Positions 24,947 through 36,125 of a stretch of DNA of 64,000 nt are shown here, one piece after another. The stretch covers positions 1 through 64,000 of the forward strand of contig NZ_JAFBFI010000012.1 in assembly GCF_016909175.1 (NCBI RefSeq). The letters run 5' to 3'. The position numbers and the translations under genes were made by a program. Below the pieces are notes generated by a model, which had not been told where the DNA came from, did not search any database, and saw only the letters and a program-made list of their open reading frames with translations. How positions within the stretch are numbered: the first letter of the stretch is position 1; every line of letters begins with the position of its first letter. This stretch comes from Peribacillus deserti. Lineage in GTDB: Bacteria; Bacillota; Bacilli; Bacillales; DSM-1321.

Positions 24947-26239
24947 ATGGCTGGTACAATACTTATTCGAAACGCTTCACAGCTTGTCACGTTAAAGGGA
25001 AGCTCCGATGCTCCGCTTACCGGTGAAGCGATGTCGAGACTCGAAGTAATTGAAAATGGAACGGTGTGGATCGAGGACGGGCTGATTAAACTGGCAGACA
25101 GTGACGAAGCCGTTATGGCACAATTTACGGGAAACTACGAGGCGGCTGAAATAATAGATGCGAACGGCAGGCTGGTGGTGCCAGGTCTTATAGACCCGCA
25201 TACACATCTTGTGCATGCAGGCAGCAGAGAAGAAGAATTTAATATGAGATTATCCGGTGCGTCATATATGGACATTATGAATGCAGGCGGGGGAATTCAC
25301 GCGACAGCCTCGAAAACTAAAAAGGCCGCTCCAGAGGATTTATTTCAGGCTGCCTACAACACTCTAAATGAGTTCTTGCTTCACGGCGTTACAACCTTAG
25401 AGGCAAAAAGCGGATATGGAATGGAATGGGAAACAGAAAAAAAGCAGCTGCAAGTGGCGAAGGAATTAAATGAACGTCATCCAATTGATATTATCAGAAC
25501 TTTTATGGGGGCACACGCAGTTCCGAAAGAGTATAAAGAAAGACCGGATACATTTGTTGATCATATTATTGAATATATGCTTCCACGGGCAGCGGAAGAA
25601 GGTCTTGCTGAATTTAATGATGTGTTCTGTGAACAAGGCGTCTTTACGCCCGAGCAGTCCAGGAGAATTTTAGAGGCAGGAAAGAAACTTGGACTTAAAG
25701 CAAAGATTCATGCAGATGAAATTGAACCTTATAAGGGAGCAGAGCTTGCTGCGGAACTCGGAGCCATAAGTGCGGAGCATCTGCTAAAAGCGTCTGAAGA
25801 AGGCATCAAAAAGATGGCGGAAGCAGGCGTGATAGGCGTACTTCTTCCAGGAACGGCCTTTTTCTTAATGGCGGAATTCGCAGATGCAAGAAAAATGATA
25901 GATTCAGGTGTTCCTATCGCATTATCTACTGATTTTAATCCTGGTTCTTCACCTACCGTTTCCCTGCCCTTTATTATGAACCTCGCATGCTTGAAAATGG
26001 GAATGACACCGGCAGAGGTTATTACTGCTGTTACCATAAATGCGGCTCACGCGATAAATCGCGGAAGAGAAATAGGAAGTATTGAACAGGGGAAAAAAGG
26101 AGATATCACCATATTTAATGTGCCAAACTACATGAAGCTTCAATATTCATATGGAGTGAATCATACCCATACCGTCATTAAAAATGGATGTGTTGTGGTT
26201 AGAGACAAAAATCTCGTGTTTCAAAGTGCTGGCTGCTGA
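24947..26239 (+). CDS. hutI: Imidazolonepropionase
   Basis: 430 residues of the amidohydrolase fold. It opens the ring of imidazolonepropionate to N-formimino-L-glutamate. Zinc ligands are visible in DPHTHLVHAGSR, GAHAVP, KIHADE and the late Asp in STDFNPGSSP. The ATG at 24947 follows AAAAGGAGG; the longer frame from 24917 overlaps hutU and is not needed. It is the last gene of the operon: no hutG (formiminoglutamase) or histidine permease follows before the terminator at 26292, so that step must be encoded elsewhere. Confidence 0.97.
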   Translation: MAGTILIRNASQLVTLKGSSDAPLTGEAMSRLEVIENGTVWIEDGLIKLADSDEAVMAQFTGNYEAAEIIDANGRLVVPGLIDPHTHLVHAGSREEEFNMRLSGASYMDIMNAGGGIHATASKTKKAAPEDLFQAAYNTLNEFLLHGVTTLEAKSGYGMEWETEKKQLQVAKELNERHPIDIIRTFMGAHAVPKEYKERPDTFVDHIIEYMLPRAAEEGLAEFNDVFCEQGVFTPEQSRRILEAGKKLGLKAKIHADEIEPYKGAELAAELGAISAEHLLKASEEGIKKMAEAGVIGVLLPGTAFFLMAEFADARKMIDSGVPIALSTDFNPGSSPTVSLPFIMNLACLKMGMTPAEVITAVTINAAHAINRGREIGSIEQGKKGDITIFNVPNYMKLQYSYGVNHTHTVIKNGCVVVRDKNLVFQSAGC

Positions 26240-26291
26240 TGTTGATTAGGGTGTGAATGAACATATATGCATGTTTTATAGACGAACAGGA

Positions 26292-26313
26292 GGGCCAATT
26301 TTGGTCCTTTTTT
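26292..26313 (+). terminator. Terminator of the hut operon
   Basis: GGGCCAA (26292-26298) pairs with TTGGTCC (26301-26307), followed by TTTTTT. Confidence 0.8.
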
Positions 26314-26390
26314 GTGTTTTTTAAGTACGACCTATACAGAGCCAGTGAGCCGGTGCAGCAGGACGAGGCTAACATTTATTACCGCCAATC

Positions 26391-26510
26391 CCCTTAAAAA
26401 CATAAAACCACTCTTAAATCTCGAAAAATCCTCTTAAATTTGAATTCTAGCTCTTATATTTCCATTTTGCCTCTTAACTTTTAAAAATCGCTCTTAAATG
26501 GCTGTTTGGG
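26391..26510 (+). repeat. Short-period array, 6 units of exactly 20 bp, keyword CTCTTAAAT
   Basis: Units begin at 26391, 26411, 26431, 26451, 26471 and 26491. The first 7-9 bases are CTCTTAAAT or a one- to three-base variant; the next 11 bases differ in every unit. No ORF or RNA hairpin explains it. The rest of 26314-26858 is AT-rich, with no gene. Confidence 0.8.
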
Positions 26511-26858
26511 CCATTATGTAGTACCTGAAGAAAACTTCAAATGAATTAATTGCAGTTTATCGGCAATTCACTGAGCTGGTCTATGATCATTACTCTTAAT
26601 TTAGGCTCTTTCCTGCAGTTCACAGGTTCTAATCTATAATCTTTGTAAACTTTTACATCTAATGCTATCATGAGTATTTTATTGTGCCCAGCACCCCCTT
26701 TAAGTCATTCTGAGTTACTTAAAGCTTCGGAAAAACTGATGGACTGCGTAGAGATATTTACTGCTTAGTTTTTAAATCTAAGAAATGTCATCTTTCATTC
26801 CTGGTAAAAGAACTCTATAATTATAAAAATTGTATATAAAAGGAAAGGGGGTAAGTAT

Positions 26859-27716
26859 ATGGAGTTTAAAGTATACAAAAATATTTATGAGTTCTTTGAA
26901 AAAACTCAATCTTTCTATCTATCTGACGAACTAGTACATAATCTGCCATACGGAACACTAAAGAGACTTGTAAATAAAGAACTGGGAAACAAGGATGCAT
27001 CTCCTTTCATGGCCCTGATCGAGTCAGGGGAAGAAGTGATTTTGTCTTTGCTTCAGACTCCGCCTCACAACCTGATTATAAGTTCTAAGAGTACCAGTGA
27101 TCCAGAGATTCTCCGTTATGCTGCCGAGCTGCTGATTAAGGAGGGTATTACTATCCCGGGCGTAATTGGTTCCAAAGAGCTGGCGCAGAGTTTTGCGGAC
27201 GTATGGGTGGAGCTGACGGGACAAAGCCAGCAAGTAGAAATGAACCAAAGAATATATAGATTGGACCAAGTGCTCCCTACCCATAAGCCTGAGGGGAGAT
27301 TTGCGCCTGCCGAGAATTCACATGCACCCTTAATCATGAAATGGGTTAAAGAATTTTGTGAAGAGACAGGTGTATTATACGAAGAGGACAAGTTGGAGAA
27401 GTCTGTTAAGGATTCAATAGCCAGCAAAAGTACATTTTTATGGCTGGACTCTCATGGAAATCCAGTTTCCATGGCTAAAGAAGGAAGAAAAATAGAAACC
27501 GGCACCGTTGTTACCCTGGTGTATACACCTCATGAATTACGCGGGAAAGGCTATGCTAGTGCCTGTGTAGGGGAACTAAGCCAAGAATTGTTAAAAAGGA
27601 ATACGTTTTGCTGTCTGTATACCGACCTGGGAAATCGTGTCTCTAACGGTATTTACATGAAAATTGGATATGAACCTGTATGTGATTCTATTGCAATAAA
27701 ATTTTCTGGCGCGTAA
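26859..27716 (+). CDS. GNAT-family acetyltransferase with N-terminal extension
   Basis: 285 residues. The first about 145 form a separate helical/strand domain (degenerate GNAT half), and the C-terminal half is a catalytic GNAT/FR47-like domain with TVVTLVYTPHELRGKGYASA, in which RGKGYA is the acetyl-CoA loop, and YTDLGNRVSNGIYMKIGY. Two-domain GNATs of this size are common in Bacillus; the substrate is unknown. GGAAAGGGGG lies 8 nt before the ATG. It is a single gene. Confidence 0.85.
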   Translation: MEFKVYKNIYEFFEKTQSFYLSDELVHNLPYGTLKRLVNKELGNKDASPFMALIESGEEVILSLLQTPPHNLIISSKSTSDPEILRYAAELLIKEGITIPGVIGSKELAQSFADVWVELTGQSQQVEMNQRIYRLDQVLPTHKPEGRFAPAENSHAPLIMKWVKEFCEETGVLYEEDKLEKSVKDSIASKSTFLWLDSHGNPVSMAKEGRKIETGTVVTLVYTPHELRGKGYASACVGELSQELLKRNTFCCLYTDLGNRVSNGIYMKIGYEPVCDSIAIKFSGA

Positions 27717-27878
27717 ATCCTGAGAAATCATGTGAAACTTTTCTTTTTAAAAGAGATAGTGTCTAATTAAAGCACAGGATCAGAAGCATTATGCTAAGTT
27801 TTCGTGATAAATATAAAAATTCATCAAATATATTTCAATATAATACTGAAATTAACCTTATTTTTATGACTTTTTCCT

Positions 27879-27907
27879 TTGAATATATATGTCGAAAGGT
27901 GTAAAAT
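27879..27907 (+). promoter_or_regulatory. Probable promoter of odhAB
   Basis: TTGAAT (27879-27884), 17 nt, TAAAAT (27902-27907), giving a leader of about 160 nt before odhA. Nothing else is evident in 27717-28073. Confidence 0.55.
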
Positions 27908-28073
27908 ACCTTTGTAACCGTTTTATCCTTAGAATTTTAAGAATAATTACTTATTCAAAACTATTTTTATATAGCTTGTTATTTTAATAGTTAGCAGAAC
28001 GAATAAAAAGGAATGGATTCTTTAGGGTATTGCGTAAGAAAATTACACTAATGGAATGGTTGGGGGTTTAAAA

Positions 28074-30932
28074 ATGACCAACATAAGATCAATGGAGCTA
28101 AATCCCTGGGCGGGGCTGTCAGGACCCAATCTAGGCTATGTATTGGAACAGTATGACTTGTTTGTGCAAGATCCTGATTCTGTTGGTTCCGATTTAAAGG
28201 AATTATTTATCACTTGGGGATCTCCGGAACAAGCTGTACAGCTAAACCATATAGCTGGCCAGGCAGCTGCCGGGCAGACGAAGACAGCAGGTGTTCCGCT
28301 GAGCACCGATATAATGAAAAAGGTTATGTCCGCTGTTCAGTTAGCAGAAAATATCCGTGCATATGGACATCTGGCTGCTAATATTTATCCCTTAAATGAA
28401 GTTCCTAAAGAAAATGATGTGATCAGATTATCAAATTATGATCTGACTGACGAAGATTTAAGGAAAATTCCAGCGGATCTGCTAAGCCCTTATCTTCCAG
28501 CACACATTAAAGATGGACTTGAAGCCATTCAATATTTAAAAGAAGCTTACTCAAAAACAATTGCGTTTCAATTCCATCATGTAAATGACATGGAAGAAAA
28601 ATACTGGCTGAATGAAATGGTTGAATCCGGCAGGATTTTCCGGGATCTTACCAATGAAGAAAAAGTAGGCCTTTATAAACGATTAAGCGAAGTAGACAGC
28701 TTTGAAAAATTTCTTCATAGAACATTTGTAGGGCAAAAGCGTTTTTCAATCGAAGGACTGGATACACTTGTCCCTGTGTTAGATGAAATTGTTTCCGAGG
28801 CAGTGCAGTCTGGTACGCAAAGCATTAACATTGCGATGGCTCACAGAGGCCGGCTGAGTGTTCTTGCACATGTTCTTGGCAAACCATACGAAGTGATTTT
28901 CTCAGAATTCCAGCATGCTCCTAATAAAGAGCTTGTACCATCAGAGGGATCAATCGGAATTAACTTTGGCTGGACTGGAGACGTAAAATACCATCTTGGT
29001 GCAGACCGCCAGATTAAAGATGAAAGCACAGTAAAAGCAAGGATTACGCTTGCTAACAATCCAAGCCATCTTGAATTTGTCGGATCCATTGTTGAAGGGT
29101 TTACGAGAGCAGCGCAGGATGATCGATCAGAGCCTGGATATCCTGTACAGGATGATGAAAAATCACTGGCCATCATCATACATGGTGATGCAGCATTCCC
29201 TGGCGAAGGAATTGTAGCTGAAACACTAAACTTAAGCGGGTTAAAAGGCTACAAAACTGGCGGAACCGTTCATATCATAACTAATAATATGATTGGTTTT
29301 ACGACTGAGAGCGAAGACTCAAGATCAACAAAATATGCCAGCGACCTGGCAAAAGGATACGAAATTCCAATCGTTCATGTGAATGCAGACGATCCGGAAG
29401 CATGTATTGCTGCTGTGGAGCTTGCTTATCAATATAGAAAAAAATTCAAAAAAGATTTCTTAATTGACCTGATTGGATACAGAAGGTTTGGCCACAACGA
29501 GATGGACGAGCCATTGGTCACAAATCCGCAAATGTATAATTTGATCCATAAGCATCCGGTGATTACAGAAATATATGGTAAAAAATTAACTGACTCAGGT
29601 GTGCTGACACAGGCCAGGGCTGCAGAAATCAAGGAACAGGTTGACTCCAGGCTTAAGGAAGCATACAGCAAGGTGGATACGAAAAATAAAAAAGAAGCGC
29701 CTGATGATTTAGTTCCTCCTGAAACAGTGGAACACGGCCTTCCAAGAATCGATACATCTGTTTCTTTAGATACACTTCAACAGATTAATAGTGAACTTGT
29801 TCAGTGGCCAAAAGACTTTAAAATTATGAAAAAGCTTGAAAAGATTCTTACCAGACGCCTTGATGCTTTCAATGAGAACGGAAAGATTGACTGGGCGCAG
29901 GCAGAAACACTGGCATTTGCAAGTATTTTGGGCGATGGTACACCGATTCGAATCACAGGACAGGATTCAGAACGCGGAACTTTTGCACACCGCCATCTTG
30001 TGCTTCACGATTATGAAACGGGTAAAAAGTATTCTCCGCTTCACACATTAAGCCTGGCGAAATCTTCATTTGCCATTCATAACAGCCCGTTAACAGAAAC
30101 AGCTGTTTTAGGCTTTGAATATGGCTATAACATTTATTCACCTGAGACGCTGGTGCTCTGGGAAGCTCAGTATGGGGATTTTGCAAATGTGGCCCAGGTG
30201 ATCTTTGATCAATTTATCGCAGCCGGCCGTGCGAAGTGGGGTCAAAAATCGGGGTTGGTTATGTTATTCCCGCATGGGTATGAAGGTCAGGGACCAGAAC
30301 ACTCAAGCGGAAGATTAGAACGATTCCTGCAGCTTGCAGCAGAAAATAACTGGACTGTCGCTAACCTGTCATCGGCTGCTCAATATTTCCATATTCTCAG
30401 ACGTCAGGCTGCCATTCTTACAATGGAGGAAGTACGCCCACTGGTTATTATGGCACCGAAAAGTTTATTAAGAAATCCTTTAACTTCTTCATCACCTGAA
30501 GATTTTACAGAAGGTGAATTTAAAGCTTATATTGAAGAGCCGCTGCTGGGGAACAATCCAGAAGCTGTAGAACGTATTGTGTTTACTACTGGTAAGATGT
30601 CAATAGACCTTTCGGATAGTCTGAAAGATAAAAAGGATATGGATTGGCTTCACATTATCAGGCTGGAAGAGATTTATCCATTCCCATTCGAGGAAGTTCA
30701 GAAGTTTCTTAAAGGATTCAAAAATCTAAAAGAGATCGTCTGGACGCAGGAAGAACCTAAAAACATGGGTGCATGGAGTTTTGTCGAGCCTCGCCTGGCA
30801 ACCGCGGCACCTGATGGCGTACAAGTTAGTTATTATGGCCGTAAACGCCGTTCAAGCCCTGCTGAAGGGGATCCGATGGTCCATAAAAAAGAACAGCAAA
30901 GAATTATTGACACTACTTTAACACGCAATTAA
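28074..30932 (+). CDS. odhA: 2-oxoglutarate dehydrogenase E1 component
   Basis: About 952 residues. With thiamine diphosphate it decarboxylates 2-oxoglutarate and passes the succinyl group to lipoyl-E2 in the TCA cycle. The chain shows the N-terminal segment [16 protein letters not shown], the catalytic-domain [19 protein letters not shown], the cofactor-binding [17 protein letters not shown] with the GD...N pattern, and [13 protein letters not shown]. The ATG at 28074 follows GGTTGGGGG and gives a length near that of B. subtilis OdhA. odhB follows 17 nt later. Confidence 0.97.
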   Translation: MTNIRSMELNPWAGLSGPNLGYVLEQYDLFVQDPDSVGSDLKELFITWGSPEQAVQLNHIAGQAAAGQTKTAGVPLSTDIMKKVMSAVQLAENIRAYGHLAANIYPLNEVPKENDVIRLSNYDLTDEDLRKIPADLLSPYLPAHIKDGLEAIQYLKEAYSKTIAFQFHHVNDMEEKYWLNEMVESGRIFRDLTNEEKVGLYKRLSEVDSFEKFLHRTFVGQKRFSIEGLDTLVPVLDEIVSEAVQSGTQSINIAMAHRGRLSVLAHVLGKPYEVIFSEFQHAPNKELVPSEGSIGINFGWTGDVKYHLGADRQIKDESTVKARITLANNPSHLEFVGSIVEGFTRAAQDDRSEPGYPVQDDEKSLAIIIHGDAAFPGEGIVAETLNLSGLKGYKTGGTVHIITNNMIGFTTESEDSRSTKYASDLAKGYEIPIVHVNADDPEACIAAVELAYQYRKKFKKDFLIDLIGYRRFGHNEMDEPLVTNPQMYNLIHKHPVITEIYGKKLTDSGVLTQARAAEIKEQVDSRLKEAYSKVDTKNKKEAPDDLVPPETVEHGLPRIDTSVSLDTLQQINSELVQWPKDFKIMKKLEKILTRRLDAFNENGKIDWAQAETLAFASILGDGTPIRITGQDSERGTFAHRHLVLHDYETGKKYSPLHTLSLAKSSFAIHNSPLTETAVLGFEYGYNIYSPETLVLWEAQYGDFANVAQVIFDQFIAAGRAKWGQKSGLVMLFPHGYEGQGPEHSSGRLERFLQLAAENNWTVANLSSAAQYFHILRRQAAILTMEEVRPLVIMAPKSLLRNPLTSSSPEDFTEGEFKAYIEEPLLGNNPEAVERIVFTTGKMSIDLSDSLKDKKDMDWLHIIRLEEIYPFPFEEVQKFLKGFKNLKEIVWTQEEPKNMGAWSFVEPRLATAAPDGVQVSYYGRKRRSSPAEGDPMVHKKEQQRIIDTTLTRN

Positions 30933-30949
30933 AAGGGGAGAGTATTTTC

Positions 30950-32212
30950 ATGGCCGAAATTATTGTACCAGAACTAGCAGAATCTATCTCAGAAGGAACG
31001 ATCGCCCAGTGGCTGAAACAGCCGGGTGACCAGGTTCAAAAGGGAGAATATATTGTTGAACTTGAAACAGACAAAGTAAATGTTGAGATTATTTCCGAAG
31101 TTGACGGGATTCTATCTAAACAGCTTTTCGACGAGGGAGACACTGTTAAGGTTGGAGAAGCTATTGCAGTTGTAGGAGAAGGCTCAGAAGCGGCTGCCCC
31201 AGCTCCTGCTGCTGAGGAGAAAGTAAGCCCAGAGCCGGCACAAACGGCCGAAGCAGTACAAGCTGCTCCAGTCCAATCTGAACAAGTACAGACAGGTTCT
31301 AAGCATAAAGCGATTGCTTCTCCAGCTGCAAGAAAGCTTGCGCGTGAGAAAGGCATTAATCTTGATGCTGTTCCAACTGCAGATCCCCTTGGAAGAGTAA
31401 GAGTTCAGGATGTGGCTTCCTTTGAAAATAACAGCCAGCCTGTACCTGTAAAATCTGAAAGTCCGGCTCCGAAAGCTCCAGAGGCTGTACAGACTTCTGA
31501 CAATCCATCAAAGCCGGTTGAACGTGTGAAAATGTCCCGCCGCCGTCAGACCATTGCGAAACGATTGGTTGAGGTCCAGCATACAGCAGCCATGCTTACT
31601 ACTTTTAATGAAGTCGACATGACGGCAATCATGAATTTAAGAAATAGAAGAAAAGATTCTTTCCTGAAAAATCATGATGTGAAACTTGGGTTTATGTCAT
31701 TCTTCACAAAAGCGGTTGTTGGTGCTTTAAAACAGTTCCCGCTTTTAAATGCAGAAATTCAAGGTGATGAGTTAGTAATCAAAAAATTCTATGATGTAGG
31801 TATTGCTGTGTCTGCAGAGGATGGTCTAGTTGTACCAGTCGTAAGAGATGCAGATAAGCTTACATTTGCTGAAATTGAAAAAGAAATCGGCCATTTGGCA
31901 AACAAAGCAAGAAGCAAGAAGCTAGCAGTATCTGACCTGACTGGCGGCACTTTCACAATAACTAATGGCGGTACTTTTGGTTCTTTACTCTCCACACCAA
32001 TTCTAAATGCACCGCAAGTAGGTATTCTTGGTATGCATAAAATTCAGGTTCGTCCAGTTGCGATTGATGCTGAAAGAATGGAAAACCGGCCAATGATGTA
32101 TCTTGCATTATCATATGACCACAGAATAGTTGATGGAAAAGAGGCTGTGAGCTTCCTTGTAAAAGTGAAAGATCTTCTTGAAGATCCAGAATCCTTGCTA
32201 TTGGAAGGCTGA
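30950..32212 (+). CDS. odhB: Dihydrolipoamide succinyltransferase (E2)
   Basis: 420 residues, with domains in order: one lipoyl domain (about 1-76, lysine in [11 protein letters not shown]), an Ala/Pro/Glu-rich linker, a peripheral E3-binding domain (about 122-158, [14 protein letters not shown]), a second linker, and the catalytic acyltransferase domain ending with the active-site [13 protein letters not shown]. It forms the core of the 2-oxoglutarate dehydrogenase complex. GGGGAG precedes the ATG. A strong terminator follows; lpd (E3) is not linked, as is usual in Bacillus. Confidence 0.98.
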   Translation: MAEIIVPELAESISEGTIAQWLKQPGDQVQKGEYIVELETDKVNVEIISEVDGILSKQLFDEGDTVKVGEAIAVVGEGSEAAAPAPAAEEKVSPEPAQTAEAVQAAPVQSEQVQTGSKHKAIASPAARKLAREKGINLDAVPTADPLGRVRVQDVASFENNSQPVPVKSESPAPKAPEAVQTSDNPSKPVERVKMSRRRQTIAKRLVEVQHTAAMLTTFNEVDMTAIMNLRNRRKDSFLKNHDVKLGFMSFFTKAVVGALKQFPLLNAEIQGDELVIKKFYDVGIAVSAEDGLVVPVVRDADKLTFAEIEKEIGHLANKARSKKLAVSDLTGGTFTITNGGTFGSLLSTPILNAPQVGILGMHKIQVRPVAIDAERMENRPMMYLALSYDHRIVDGKEAVSFLVKVKDLLEDPESLLLEG

Positions 32213-32229
32213 TAGTTAACTTAAAAAAT

Positions 32230-32257
32230 CCCTGCTGATCTAGCAGGGTTTTTTTTT
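32230..32257 (+). terminator. Terminator of odhAB
   Basis: CCCTGCT (32230-32236) pairs with AGCAGGG (32242-32248), followed by nine T residues. Confidence 0.9.
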
Positions 32258-32351
32258 GTATCTACCTATTTGGATAACCTAATAAATTGCCAAATATTTA
32301 GAAGATTATGGTATTGTTTAAATAATACAATCTTATATTTGAGGTGGTTCA

Positions 32352-33284
32352 ATGACTAAGCTTAAAGCATTAAAAGAGAATATAGAAAAGGTCCTTGTAG
32401 GAAAAAGTGAAGTAATCGATTTATTGCTGCAATGTCTGCTGGCAAATGGCCATGTGCTGCTGGAAGATATTCCTGGTACTGGAAAGACTGTCCTGGCAAA
32501 ATCTACGGCAAAAAGTATTGGAGGCACTTTCTCGAGGATTCAGTTTACTCCTGATGTTCTGCCTGGGGATATAACAGGGATCGAATATTTTAATCCACAA
32601 ACAAATCAGTTTGAGACCAGAATTGGACCCATATATTCTAATATATTGCTTGCTGATGAAATTAACCGTGCTATGCCGCGGACACAGTCGAGCCTTTTAG
32701 AAGCTATGGAGGAGCGGCAGATTACCATTAAAAAAAATACATATGCTCTGCCAACACCTTTTATCGTCATCGCAACACAGAATCCAATCGAGTCTCAAGG
32801 GACGTTCCCTCTGCCAGAAGCTCAGCTGGATCGTTTTTTAATGTGCATACCAATGGGCTATCCTTCATTTGAAGACGAAAAAACAATTATGCGGAAATTT
32901 AAAAGCAATCAGCCGCTTGATAATCTGGAACCTTGTATAGAACTCGAGGAACTTACTCAGCTGCAGGAACAGACCAAGACCGTCTATGTCTCAGAGGCAG
33001 TCGAAGATTACATACTGCAGCCCGTTACAGCAACAAGAAATCACAGTTGGATTGGGCAAGGGCTAAGCCCGCGGGCTACTCTTGGGTTTATGAGAAGTGT
33101 ACAGGCTAAAGCCGTACTAGAAGGGCGTGACTATTGCACGCCAGATGATGTGATCCTGACCTTCCCATACATAGCACACCACCGGATATCCTTATCTATG
33201 GAAGGTTCCTTGAGAACAACTCCTGTAGAAGTAATTAAAGAAATCCTGAAAGAAAATGACGTTCCTGTGGAGATTGTCCGATGA
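32352..33284 (+). CDS. MoxR-family AAA+ ATPase
   Basis: 310 residues. Walker A is EDIPGTGKTVLAKS at about residue 40 and Walker B with the MoxR pattern is ILLADEINRAMPRTQSSLLEAMEE, followed by sensor 1 IATQNPIE and the C-terminal lid with SPRATL. MoxR ATPases work as chaperones with von Willebrand A/DUF58 proteins to assemble or activate protein complexes. Here the next gene is a DUF58 protein overlapping by ATGA, then a membrane protein, which is the usual MoxR-DUF58-membrane operon. Confidence 0.95.
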   Translation: MTKLKALKENIEKVLVGKSEVIDLLLQCLLANGHVLLEDIPGTGKTVLAKSTAKSIGGTFSRIQFTPDVLPGDITGIEYFNPQTNQFETRIGPIYSNILLADEINRAMPRTQSSLLEAMEERQITIKKNTYALPTPFIVIATQNPIESQGTFPLPEAQLDRFLMCIPMGYPSFEDEKTIMRKFKSNQPLDNLEPCIELEELTQLQEQTKTVYVSEAVEDYILQPVTATRNHSWIGQGLSPRATLGFMRSVQAKAVLEGRDYCTPDDVILTFPYIAHHRISLSMEGSLRTTPVEVIKEILKENDVPVEIVR

Positions 33285-34441
33285 AACTAAGACCCATGAT
33301 TGAAACGGTTTATCCTTTTCAGGCCGGCTTTATTGCAAGTACGGTACCGGCAGCTTTAGTTATTGTATTATTTTACCCGGCAAAATACCTCCTTTTCATT
33401 CTTGCAGTATACTATTTGTATGCTGTTTTTCTAAAACTGCATAATTCTTACATCGTAGAGTCTGTAAGAATTTCAGATAAAATAAAAAGAGTCCGAGTAT
33501 TTCCTGGTGAGAAAGCACAGCTGGAATTCGGTTTATTAAACAATGGCAAACTACCCGTTGTACAGGCCAAGCTGAATTTTTCTCTCGATAAAAGCATGAC
33601 AGTGTCTCAAAAAAATCAAGATGTCAAAAGTGACTTCAATCTTATATCGCAATACATTTCACTGCCTCCTAAGAAATCAGTCAGCTGGGAAATTGAAGTA
33701 ATCCCACAAAAAAGGGGTATATACCATATAAAAGAACTAGAGTTAATTTTATATGATTGGTTTAATACATCATCGATTCATTATCCCGCTATGAAACGCT
33801 TAAAGCATGAAATTTTAGTATATCCTGAACTTAAGCCTGTGGCAGGAATTGAAGAACTATTTAAAATCACACAGGGCAGCGCATCTGCTAATTTTTCACT
33901 TTACAGGGACGAGCTGTCTATTTCGGGAGTTAAGCCATATGAAGGTGAAGGCTTCAGGCAGATTCACTGGAAGGCAACTGCAAGAAGCGGAGAGCTTATT
34001 GCGAAGAGATTTCAGCCTGTTATTCAGAAAGGCTTTACTATTTGCTTATATTTAACGGCAGAGAAATCCTTCTCTTATCATCCTCATATGGAAGAGTATA
34101 TTTCATATACTGCATTTGTTTGTAAATATCTTAGCGAGAGAAGAATTCCGTATGAATTGTTTATTAATTTGAATGCGCAGAATGAGCCTATCCAGCTGCA
34201 CTTAAATGAAGGAGATCCGCATTTCTCCTTATGCCTTGAAACACTGGCTCAGCTCAGCGAAGAAGGGCAGCTTCTGACAGCAGACTATTTTAACCGGTTT
34301 GTTAAATCTCATAGATTTTCAAATAATATAACGGTCTGGATTGGAGAGGCCGCTGCTAATGTTCAAACAGGATTTGTCAGAACTATAAATAAAGATGGAA
34401 TCATTCAAGGAGGGGAAAAACGTGCTCTCTCTATTGGTTGA
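33281..34441 (+). CDS. DUF58 domain protein, partner of MoxR
   Basis: 386 residues: two membrane helices near the N-terminus (about 12-52), a beta-rich middle (SVRISDKIKRVRVFPGEK), and the DUF58 core around residues 205-250 with the hallmark ISGVKPYEGEGFRQIHWKAT followed by ARSGELIAKRF. DUF58 proteins resemble von Willebrand A domains and go with MoxR ATPases. The start overlaps moxR (ATGA), so translation is probably coupled. The following membrane gene starts within its last 20 nt. Confidence 0.92.
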   Translation: MKLRPMIETVYPFQAGFIASTVPAALVIVLFYPAKYLLFILAVYYLYAVFLKLHNSYIVESVRISDKIKRVRVFPGEKAQLEFGLLNNGKLPVVQAKLNFSLDKSMTVSQKNQDVKSDFNLISQYISLPPKKSVSWEIEVIPQKRGIYHIKELELILYDWFNTSSIHYPAMKRLKHEILVYPELKPVAGIEELFKITQGSASANFSLYRDELSISGVKPYEGEGFRQIHWKATARSGELIAKRFQPVIQKGFTICLYLTAEKSFSYHPHMEEYISYTAFVCKYLSERRIPYELFINLNAQNEPIQLHLNEGDPHFSLCLETLAQLSEEGQLLTADYFNRFVKSHRFSNNITVWIGEAAANVQTGFVRTINKDGIIQGGEKRALSIG

Positions 34442-35378
34442 TTTTTTTGTCCAGCTTTTTTCTTTTATTGTTTTGGTAAAATTCAATAATGAAGCTATTT
34501 TTGCTGCGCTCATACCAGCCTCTTTCGCGGTATATTATTTGATTTATAAAAGGCTCCTGATGCTTTTGTGTTATTGCCTTCTTTTTGTTGGTTCAATATT
34601 TTTTAGATTAGCTCTTCCTTCTGTCCTGGAATGGATCGTTCTTGGGGGTGTTCTGCTGCTTCATTTATTTGTTTCCAGCAGAACTAAGCGCATTGGTGTT
34701 TACCGTATAGAGGGAATTTTGTCTGCCAGTGCAGCAGGTTTCATGCTGTTGTATATAGTACCCTTTGTAACCACGACTTTAAAAGCTATTCTAAGCCTGA
34801 TTGCTACACTCTTGGCATGGATTGTCAGCGGTCCGCTTGTATTCTTAGTAGGTTTAATTAATTTTAGGGGCGGGAAAGAAATGGAGGAAAGATTACAAAA
34901 TTTACTCAAGAAAAGCCCGGAAAAAGCTCCTGAATTTACTGGCGAATCAGGTAATAATATATTGATTTATTCGGTTTTGGCAATCTTAGCTCTAGTTGTC
35001 ATTTTTCTCATAATCAGAATGGCCAAGAAAAGGTTGAATATCTACAGCCTCAGCAGTATAACTAAAAATATAAGTATTTATGAAGGAACGTCCAGTCTGC
35101 CAGGGAGGCTTACCGCCACTAAAGATGCGGTACGTAAAATTGTATTCAACTGGGAAAAGAAGCTTGCCGCTCCTTATACAAGAAACAGCGGAGAATCATT
35201 TTCTGCCTGGATCATGCGGATAAGCTCTGATTTCTTGAATGACTTGGACACAAATTTATTAATATCGATTTATAGCGGTGTAAGGTATAAAGACCAGGCG
35301 GCCGATAACTCTGATGTAAAGAAATTCAAACAAGAGATGAATAAGTTTGCACAATTAAGAAAACCGGCCAAATCATAA
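34422..35378 (+). CDS. Polytopic membrane protein of the MoxR-DUF58 operon
   Basis: About 318 residues from the GTG at 34422, which lies 5-6 nt after GGAGGGG. There are about six N-terminal membrane helices (to residue 145), a cytoplasmic loop, a seventh helix near 180-200 ([19 protein letters not shown]) and a soluble tail. The tail resembles the DUF4129 region found at the end of transglutaminase-like membrane proteins that normally complete MoxR-DUF58 operons. The transglutaminase domain itself is missing, so this is a short version or a separate family. Confidence 0.75.
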   Translation: MLSLLVDFFVQLFSFIVLVKFNNEAIFAALIPASFAVYYLIYKRLLMLLCYCLLFVGSIFFRLALPSVLEWIVLGGVLLLHLFVSSRTKRIGVYRIEGILSASAAGFMLLYIVPFVTTTLKAILSLIATLLAWIVSGPLVFLVGLINFRGGKEMEERLQNLLKKSPEKAPEFTGESGNNILIYSVLAILALVVIFLIIRMAKKRLNIYSLSSITKNISIYEGTSSLPGRLTATKDAVRKIVFNWEKKLAAPYTRNSGESFSAWIMRISSDFLNDLDTNLLISIYSGVRYKDQAADNSDVKKFKQEMNKFAQLRKPAKS

Positions 35379-35434
35379 ATTTTTTGCCTCCGCTGGAGGT
35401 GAAAATGTATTACATCAAAAGAAGGGAGAGCAAT

Positions 35435-35836
35435 ATGTTAAAAAAATGGACGATTAAGACAGTAAAGCGGGATGAAATGGTTGAAATTTCTCATGAAGTA
35501 AGCAAGTTTATCTTAGAACAGGGAGTAGAGAAAGGGATTGCCTTAATATATTGTCCCCACACAACTGCAGGAATAACGATAAACGAAAACGCCGATCCGG
35601 ATGTGAAAAAAGACATGATCCGAAGGCTGGATGAATTATACCCCTGGAATCATGCTGCTGACCGTCACTTGGAAGGCAATACGGCTGCCCATCTAAAAGC
35701 CAGCACTGTAGGAAGTTCACAGCAGGTTATCATCGCTAATGGTGAGCTTTTATTAGGTACATGGCAGGGAATTTACTTTTGTGAATGGGACGGGCCAAGA
35801 ACTAGAGATTTTTATGTGAAGCTTTCAGTAAATTAG
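35435..35836 (+). CDS. YjbQ/UPF0047 family protein
   Basis: 133 residues, the usual family length when started at the ATG at 35435 (MLKKWTIKT) behind AAGGGAGAG; the longer frame adds unlikely residues. Family signatures are [39 protein letters not shown] and [15 protein letters not shown]. The fold binds a metal through His/Cys side chains, and some relatives have weak thiamine phosphate synthase activity; the biological role is not settled. A terminator begins within a few bases of its stop. Confidence 0.9.
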   Translation: MLKKWTIKTVKRDEMVEISHEVSKFILEQGVEKGIALIYCPHTTAGITINENADPDVKKDMIRRLDELYPWNHAADRHLEGNTAAHLKASTVGSSQQVIIANGELLLGTWQGIYFCEWDGPRTRDFYVKLSVN

Positions 35837-35838
35837 TG

Positions 35839-35874
35839 AAAAAGGTCTGGTGTAAGTGTGTGTCAGACCTTTTT
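35839..35874 (+). terminator. Terminator after the yjbQ-type gene
   Basis: AAAAAGGTCTG (35839-35849) pairs with CAGACCTTTTT (35864-35874). Confidence 0.85.
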
Positions 35875-35904
35875 AGATTTTCGACTAGTAAAGAAATGGG
35901 TGGA

Positions 35905-36021
35905 ATGATGGGGATAGTATTAAGCGGCGATGAGCTGGTATTGAAAAGCGTGAGAACCGAGGATTTTGAAACTCTCTGGAAGTTAATATATTCTGAAGAG
36001 AATCCCGAATGGAAGGGATAA
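35905..36021 (+). pseudogene. N-terminal stub of a GNAT acetyltransferase gene
   Basis: About 38 codons (VLSGDELVLKSVRTEDFETL, then LIYSEENPEWKG) match the start of a GNAT family in which the text continues after PEWK. Here a stop follows at once and no remainder is found up to 36125. I read it as a truncated gene. Confidence 0.65.
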
Positions 36022-36125
36022 ACGGATCTCTATTCTATTAAACTAAATTGGTTTTTGTAGGGTTGCCTTTTATTGCTTCTCGCTTTTGGTATAAGTGAAG
36101 CATAACAGAATTTTTAATTAAGATA

